DNA from: CAVXDP01 sp964562925
Lineage (GTDB): Archaea > Thermoproteota > Bathyarchaeia > 40CM-2-53-6 > CAVXDP01
DNA: 17,799 nucleotides
Reading direction: 5' to 3'
Assembly: GCA_964562925.1 (NCBI GenBank)
Contig: CAZLVF010000028.1
Coordinates: 1 to 17,799, forward strand
Shown here piece after piece: positions 13,297 to 17,799 of the stretch. The position numbers and the translations under genes were made by a program. The notes below the pieces were generated by a model. That model was not told the DNA's origin. It saw only the letters and a list, made by a program, of their open reading frames with translations, and did no database searches. The number at the start of each line of letters is the position of its first letter. The stretch's first letter is position 1.

Positions 13297-13342
13297 CATT
13301 GGCTGCATGTGCCGTCTTAATGAGATGTCGAGATGAGCCGGA

Positions 13343-13693
13343 ATGGTTCAGAACGAGCATGCAACTAACCCAAGTATCGCCATTGTAGCCGACAAGTATC
13401 TTGCAACAGGCTTTAGATTAGCGGGAGTTGCGGCTTTTCCGGTTCAAGATGCAAGGGAAGCGGCTGCAACCCTTCAGAAGATCGCTACAGAAGATAAGTA
13501 TGACATCATAATAATCACGGAGAAACTGTCCATAGATCTAAAGAAGGAAAGAGAAGCGATTCTGGCAACAGGGAAGGCGCGGCTTGTGATAGCCGTAATC
13601 CCCGATTTTGAAGGACCTACCGGACAGAGGCTGCGAGAACTTCATGCACTCATCAGTCAGTCGGTCGGTGCGGAACTAAAATTCGAGAGTTGA
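13343..13693 (+). CDS. atpF: A-type ATP synthase subunit F
   Basis: Subunit F is part of the central rotor stalk of the archaeal A1Ao ATP synthase, beside subunit D. The 116-residue protein shows the family layout: PSIAIVADKYLATGFRLAGV at the start of a Rossmann-like fold, YDIIIITEKLS in the middle, and the strand/loop LVIAVIPDFEGP near residue 90, then a C-terminal helix ending in VGAELKF. Length is normal. The ATG at 13343 starts about 12 residues before the conserved strand. The leader from the TATA box is about 50 bases. Its TGA overlaps the TTG start of subunit H. It is unusual for F to come first, ahead of H and E. Confidence 0.88.
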   Translation: MVQNEHATNPSIAIVADKYLATGFRLAGVAAFPVQDAREAAATLQKIATEDKYDIIIITEKLSIDLKKEREAILATGKARLVIAVIPDFEGPTGQRLRELHALISQSVGAELKFES

Positions 13694-14022
13694 TCAGGAT
13701 ATTGTCCATTGAAATTAGGGAACTCCAAGAGGTTATCGAGCAAGAAAAGGCGGCGGAGGAAAGAGTCAGAAGAGCCAAGGAGGAGGCTCAAGAAATTGTA
13801 AAGAGGGCACGTGAAAAGGCAGAGTCGATCGTTCAAGCACTGGAATCCGACCCGTACAAGGAGAAGCTCAGACAAGCAAAGCGGGAAGAGACAGCGCGAA
13901 AAAAAGCGGAGATAGAAGAAGAGTTCAAGCGAAAGATCCAGATTCTGGACAAGACGGCTGAAGAGAGCTTTGAGAAAGCCGTCGAATACGTTGTCAAAGG
14001 GACGTTGAGTGCGGAGACTTGA
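13690..14022 (+). CDS. ahaH: A-type ATP synthase subunit H (peripheral stalk)
   Basis: This 110-residue, highly charged, almost fully helical protein fits the peripheral-stalk subunit H/G of A-type ATPases, which forms a coiled coil with subunit E. Residues about 8-80 are dense in Glu, Lys, Arg and Ala with heptad character (EIRELQEVIEQEKAAEERV onward), and RAREKAESIV is a typical segment. Sequence alone cannot separate H from other coiled-coil stalk proteins, but its place between F and E makes the call strong. The start is TTG 13690, overlapping the F stop as TTGA; its own stop overlaps the E start in the same way. No membrane segment is present. Confidence 0.82.
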   Translation: MIRILSIEIRELQEVIEQEKAAEERVRRAKEEAQEIVKRAREKAESIVQALESDPYKEKLRQAKREETARKKAEIEEEFKRKIQILDKTAEESFEKAVEYVVKGTLSAET

Positions 14023-14648
14023 GTATCCTAGAATTGAAGTCTGAGATTGAAGGGAAGGCCGAGGAAGAAGCTTCGAGAATACTTCAAGAAGCGAAAGTCG
14101 AAGCTGAAAGGATGATCTCCGAAGCCAACGCAAGAGCCGAGTCCCTCAAGGATGAGAGAACAAAGGCTTTGATTCGGGAGTTGGAGACGGAAGGAAGGGC
14201 AGAGTTAGCTATTGCAAGGATGAACAAGAAGGGAGAGCTTCTCCGAGTGAAATCCGAATGGGCTAACAGGGTCTTTGAGGAATCCGGCAAAAGAATTGGC
14301 CAGATAGCCGAGAAAGGCACAGCAGAATATCGTGAGCTTCTTGGCAAATTGGTCCTTGAAGGAATCGCGAAGATCAAGGGAAACGAGTTCATCGTTGAAG
14401 CAAACTCAAGAGATGTGGAACTGATCAGAAAGGAGTTGAGAACAATCATGGAAACGGCCGCGAAGATCAAGAATGAGAAGGTTGAAGTCCGAACGAGAGC
14501 TTTTGGAGCGGCATCCCTAGGCGGAGTGGTAGTTACAACAAAGGACATGGCTCAATACTACAATAACACTTTGGAAGCACGCCTATCAGTCGCCAGACAG
14601 AACCTGGGAGGAGAAGTCTACAAGATCCTCTTCAAAGGAGGCGAGTAG
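14019..14648 (+). CDS. atpE: A-type ATP synthase subunit E (peripheral stalk)
   Basis: Subunit E is the second peripheral-stalk protein and connects the A1 head to subunit I. The 209-residue sequence has a long N-terminal coiled coil (about 1-85, rich in EAE/AKVEAERMISEANARAE-type repeats), then a globular C-terminal domain. In the latter, VELIRKELRTIM, FGAASLGGVVVTTKD and NNTLEARLSVAR match the family end, where GG-vvv-t precedes an asparagine-rich turn and a final helix. Length is typical. The start is TTG 14019, overlapping the H stop as TTGA. Subunit A begins one base after its stop. No subunit C gene lies between E and A, unlike in methanogen operons. Confidence 0.92.
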   Translation: MSILELKSEIEGKAEEEASRILQEAKVEAERMISEANARAESLKDERTKALIRELETEGRAELAIARMNKKGELLRVKSEWANRVFEESGKRIGQIAEKGTAEYRELLGKLVLEGIAKIKGNEFIVEANSRDVELIRKELRTIMETAAKIKNEKVEVRTRAFGAASLGGVVVTTKDMAQYYNNTLEARLSVARQNLGGEVYKILFKGGE

Positions 14649-14649
14649 G

Positions 14650-16479
14650 TTGAACAGCTCAAATCGGCAGGGTCAGATCAGATGGGTCAGCGGCGCCGTC
14701 ATAGTTGGAGCTGGCATCCCAGATATTGAGATGGGCGAGATAGTCGAACTTGGGGAAGAACGCCTGGCCGGTGAAGTCATAAGAGTAGGAGCCGAAGAAT
14801 TCACTGCTCAGGCATACGAGGTCACGACTGGACTTCGACCGGGAGAGAAGATCACAGGGACAGGAAAGCGACTTGTAGCAGAGCTCGGTCCAGGTGTTCT
14901 CAACAATATTCTCGATGGAGTTGGAAGGCCACTAGAGGTGATTAGACAGTTAAGGGGCGCTTTCATAAGCAGAGGCGTACGAGTCAACACCCTACCGAGA
15001 GATAAGAAGTGGCACTTCCAACCAACAGTCAAGAAGGGCGACAGCGTTAGTGGCGGAGATGTTATCGGCACAGTTCAGGAGACACCTGCGATTCTTCACA
15101 GGATAATGATTCCACCAAAGCATAATGGGAAGATTCTCTCGCTGGAGGAAGGCGACTACACGGTAGATGAGAAGCTTGGACAACTCGAGACCCCTATTGG
15201 AGAAGTTGATATTAAACTGATGCAGGAGTGGCCGATAAGGATCCCAAGACCTTTCAAACCTGGTGGAAGAATTCCTCTCGAAGAACCTCTCGTTACGGGA
15301 CAAAGGGTAATCGACACGTTCTTCCCTCTGCCGAAGGGCGGAACCGCGAGTATTCCAGGAGGCTTTGGAACGGGAAAGACCGTGATGCTGCATTCATTAG
15401 CGAAGTGGAGCGATGCCGGAGTTATCGTGTATATAGGATGTGGAGAAAGAGGAAACGAAATATGCGAAGTCCTCACAGACTTTCCGGAACTGATCGATCC
15501 CAGAACCAATAGACCATTAATGGAGAGAACGACGCTCATTGCAAATACAAGTAACATGCCTGTAGCTGCTAGAGAAGCGAGCATATACCTTGGGGTAACA
15601 ATGGCCGAGTACTACCGTGACCAAGGTTACGACGTAGCTATTATGGCCGACTCAACCTCTAGGTGGGCCGAAGCACTGCGTGAGATCTCAGGCAGACTCG
15701 AGGAGATGCCTGCAGAGGGTGGGTATCCGGCGTACCTGCCAGATAGGATAGCTGAGTTCTACGAGAGAGCTGGAAGGGCGATGGCTCTAGGCCAACCCTC
15801 AAGGACTGGCTCGGTGTCGATCATAGGAGCTGTTTCACCGCCAGGCGGAGACTTTAACGAGCCTGTCACGATTCATACATTGAGGTTCACTGGAGTATTC
15901 TGGGCTTTAGATAGAGACTTGGCCTACAGCAGACATTTTCCAGCGATCCACTGGCTGAGAAGTTACAGCCTCTATGTTGATAGGCTGTTAGGCGCTTGGG
16001 CTCACAGCTTCAGCGATTACGCGGAAAAAATAGCATCATACTGGAAGGGAAGAATTGGAAAAGACTTCGCTGAATTACGTGGTAAGGCGCTGAAGATCCT
16101 AGGCGAATCCTCTGAGATCGAATCTATAGCTCGGATAATGGGTGAAAGCGCTTTACCTGACGATCAGAGACTGGTGCTCCTCTCAGCCGAGTTGATAAAG
16201 GAAGCCTTTCTCAGACAGTTTGCCTATCACGAGGTTGATGCGTTCTGCGATATGGAGAAACAGTTGGCCATACTCCAGATGCTTATAGACTTTCATGAAA
16301 GAACCAGCGTACTGGTACGAAACGGTGTTCCTGTTGAGAAGATGAGGGAGTTGCCTCAGATAAAGAGGATGGAGAGGGCGAAAGAGGACAAGAGCGGCGT
16401 GGAAGGAATCATCAAGCTTACGGCCGAAATCCAAGACGCGATCAATAGGATAGGACAGGAATACAACGTAAGTACGTAG
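14650..16479 (+). CDS. atpA: A-type ATP synthase catalytic subunit A
   Basis: This is the catalytic subunit of the A1 head, alternating with B in a hexamer and making or splitting ATP. The 609 residues include the N-terminal beta-barrel, the A-type-specific bulge region (about 110-190), the nucleotide domain with P-loop GGFGTGKT (237-244), IVYIGCGERGNE with the catalytic glutamate, MADSTSRWAEALREIS, and the C-terminal helical domain. There is no intein in the P-loop, a place where some archaeal A subunits carry one. The start is TTG 14650, one base after the E stop; GGAGGCGAG at 14637-14645 just upstream is a good ribosome site. It is somewhat longer than the usual 580-590 residues, through a short N-terminal lead and a long tail. 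Confidence 0.97.
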   Translation: MNSSNRQGQIRWVSGAVIVGAGIPDIEMGEIVELGEERLAGEVIRVGAEEFTAQAYEVTTGLRPGEKITGTGKRLVAELGPGVLNNILDGVGRPLEVIRQLRGAFISRGVRVNTLPRDKKWHFQPTVKKGDSVSGGDVIGTVQETPAILHRIMIPPKHNGKILSLEEGDYTVDEKLGQLETPIGEVDIKLMQEWPIRIPRPFKPGGRIPLEEPLVTGQRVIDTFFPLPKGGTASIPGGFGTGKTVMLHSLAKWSDAGVIVYIGCGERGNEICEVLTDFPELIDPRTNRPLMERTTLIANTSNMPVAAREASIYLGVTMAEYYRDQGYDVAIMADSTSRWAEALREISGRLEEMPAEGGYPAYLPDRIAEFYERAGRAMALGQPSRTGSVSIIGAVSPPGGDFNEPVTIHTLRFTGVFWALDRDLAYSRHFPAIHWLRSYSLYVDRLLGAWAHSFSDYAEKIASYWKGRIGKDFAELRGKALKILGESSEIESIARIMGESALPDDQRLVLLSAELIKEAFLRQFAYHEVDAFCDMEKQLAILQMLIDFHERTSVLVRNGVPVEKMRELPQIKRMERAKEDKSGVEGIIKLTAEIQDAINRIGQEYNVST

Positions 16480-16489
16480 GTGAAATCGT

Positions 16490-17799
16490 TTGGAGGCGAT
16501 GCTTGGAAAAACTCATGGCCTCATCAATAGAGGGTTGAGGGAAATCAGAGGATCGCTGATAATGGTGGACAACGTTGAGAACGTGGGATACGATGAACTG
16601 GTCAAAGTTCGTGCGCCGGACGGCGTTGATAGGATGGGAAGGATTCTCGAGGTTGGGAGAGGTAAAGCTGTTATCCAAATCTTCGGCGGAGAGATGGGAC
16701 TTGAGATTGATAGTATTGTAAGCTTCTCCGGGTCGGCTTTCAAGATCCCTATATCTGACGAGGTTCTGGGGAGGATGTTCAATGGAGTATTTGAACCCGT
16801 AGACGACTTGGACCCAATCGTATCTGAAGAGTCCTACGATATTAACGGCGCTCCAATCAATCCTAAAGCTCGCGTCTATCCTAACAACTTCATTCAGACC
16901 GGTATCTCAGCTATAGATGGAATGTTATCATTGGTCAGAGGTCAGAAGCTTCCAATATTCTCTGAAAGCGGTTTACCCCATAACCGTGTGATCGCGCAGA
17001 TCGCTAGACAGGCGACTATCCTAGGTGAGAAGGAAGAGTTCGCATTAGTTTTCTCTGCGATGGGACTGCGACATGATGAAGCACAGTATTTCGTGGATGA
17101 GTTTAGGACATCCGGAGCCTTGGAACGATCGGTCGTGATACTCAACCTCGCAGACGACCCAGCGATTGAACGGCTATTCACGCCACGGATAGCGCTCACA
17201 GTGGCAGAGTACGTTGCCTTCCAGCTTGGGATGCACATTCTAGTCATACTTAGCGACATGACAAACTATGCGGAGGTCTTGAGAGAGCTAAGCGCTGCCC
17301 GCGAGGAGGTGCCGAGCCGAAAAGGATACCCCGGCTACCTATACAGCGACCTAGCCTCCATCTACGAGAGAGCTGGGATAATTCAAGGTCTACGCGGTTC
17401 ACTGACCCAGATGCCGATCTTGACGATGCCCGGAGGAGACATACAACACCCGATCCCTGACCTGAGCGGTTACATCACCGAAGGCCAGATCTTCTTGGAC
17501 CGAGAACTATTCATGAAGGGCGTGTACCCGCCGATCAACGTACTACCCTGCCTAAGTAGACTTATGAGAAAAGGAATCGGGAAAGGCAAGACGAGGGAAG
17601 ATCATGGAGACGTAGCCGACCAGCTCTACGGTGCATACGCAAGGGGAAGGCAGGCCCGAGACCTTGCCAGGATAGTTGGAGAGGTGGGTTTAAGCGCGGA
17701 AGAGAAACTCTATCTCAAGTTCGCTGACGAGTTCGAGATGCGGTTCGTTAAGCAGGGGGAGTATGAGAATAGATCCATAGAACAGAGCCTTGACATCGC
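16490..17799 (+). CDS. atpB: A-type ATP synthase subunit B (partial, 3' end outside window)
   Basis: Subunit B is the non-catalytic, regulatory nucleotide-binding subunit of the A1 head. About 436 residues are visible; the frame is open to the right edge and stops roughly 25-30 residues short of the usual end, since the last visible stretch YENRSIEQSLDI matches a near-C-terminal motif. The degenerate P-loop typical of B subunits is seen as SESGLPHNRVIAQIARQA (around residue 158). Other marks are ISAIDGML, ILSDMTNYAEVLRELSAARE and PGYLYSDLASIYERAG. I chose TTG 16490 because GGTGA at 16479-16483 lies 6 bases upstream. ATG 16499 and ATG 16562 are alternatives. It starts 10 bases after the subunit A stop. 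Confidence 0.96.
   Translation, partial: MEAMLGKTHGLINRGLREIRGSLIMVDNVENVGYDELVKVRAPDGVDRMGRILEVGRGKAVIQIFGGEMGLEIDSIVSFSGSAFKIPISDEVLGRMFNGVFEPVDDLDPIVSEESYDINGAPINPKARVYPNNFIQTGISAIDGMLSLVRGQKLPIFSESGLPHNRVIAQIARQATILGEKEEFALVFSAMGLRHDEAQYFVDEFRTSGALERSVVILNLADDPAIERLFTPRIALTVAEYVAFQLGMHILVILSDMTNYAEVLRELSAAREEVPSRKGYPGYLYSDLASIYERAGIIQGLRGSLTQMPILTMPGGDIQHPIPDLSGYITEGQIFLDRELFMKGVYPPINVLPCLSRLMRKGIGKGKTREDHGDVADQLYGAYARGRQARDLARIVGEVGLSAEEKLYLKFADEFEMRFVKQGEYENRSIEQSLDI

Noticed and set aside
13174..13320. Plus-strand frame from ATG 13174 running into the ATPase leader
   Set aside because: It crosses the TATA box and palindromes of the ATPase promoter and overlaps the end of the 115-residue ORF. 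It has no recognisable protein features.
14650..16479. Intein in the ATPase A subunit, suggested by the 609-residue length
   Set aside because: The P-loop and flanking blocks are continuous, and the extra length is far too small for an intein.

Overview
The window is chromosomal DNA from an archaeon. The evidence is a set of archaeal information-processing genes (transcription factor TFE, MBF1, the SPOUT tRNA methyltransferase Trm56, the nascent-chain factor NAC with a UBA tail, a TGT-C2/PUA protein) together with an A-type ATP synthase operon. TATA-like boxes lie upstream of several genes, Shine-Dalgarno motifs are of the GGTGA/GAGG type, and TTG starts are very frequent. The gene mix would fit a TACK-type lineage (for example Bathyarchaeia or a deep Nitrososphaeria-like group), but nothing here fixes the lineage. 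No rRNA, tRNA, CRISPR array, insertion sequence or phage gene was found, so this is mostly core genome.

Layout. 1-1600: an IscU-like Fe-S scaffold (+), a Nudix hydrolase (-) and a YjbQ-family protein (+). 1679-6097: one long minus-strand cluster. In transcription order it holds a wHTH/ferredoxin protein, a small basic ORF, MBF1, Trm56, TFE, an HD phosphohydrolase and DUF2110. The last three are tightly coupled by overlaps. 6299-8282 (+): a stand-alone CBS-pair protein, a candidate small ORF, a TGT-C2/PUA protein and a nitrilase-family amidohydrolase. 8512-11861 (+): NAC, the fused formaldehyde-activating enzyme/hexulose-phosphate synthase (Fae-Hps), and an ADP-forming acyl-CoA synthetase alpha subunit. 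An inositol-monophosphatase/FBPase-type phosphatase (-) converges on the last of these.

12763-13244 (+) holds two small unrecognised ORFs joined by an ATGA overlap. 13343-17799 (+) is the A-type ATP synthase operon in the order F-H-E-A-B. Subunit B runs off the right edge. This order differs from the H-I-K-E-C-F-A-B-D order of methanogens.

How the genes work together. The minus-strand cluster joins transcription initiation (TFE, MBF1) to tRNA modification (Trm56) and two poorly understood proteins (HD, DUF2110). The metabolic stretch implies methanopterin-linked C1 chemistry with pentose supply through the ribulose-monophosphate route, and acyl-CoA-linked ATP synthesis. The ATPase operon provides ion-gradient ATP synthesis. 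I see no obvious new defence or mobile system. The most novel items are the unknown small-gene pair, the rearranged ATPase operon with a double palindrome at its predicted transcription start, the HD-DUF2110 pair, and the winged-helix polyferredoxin.
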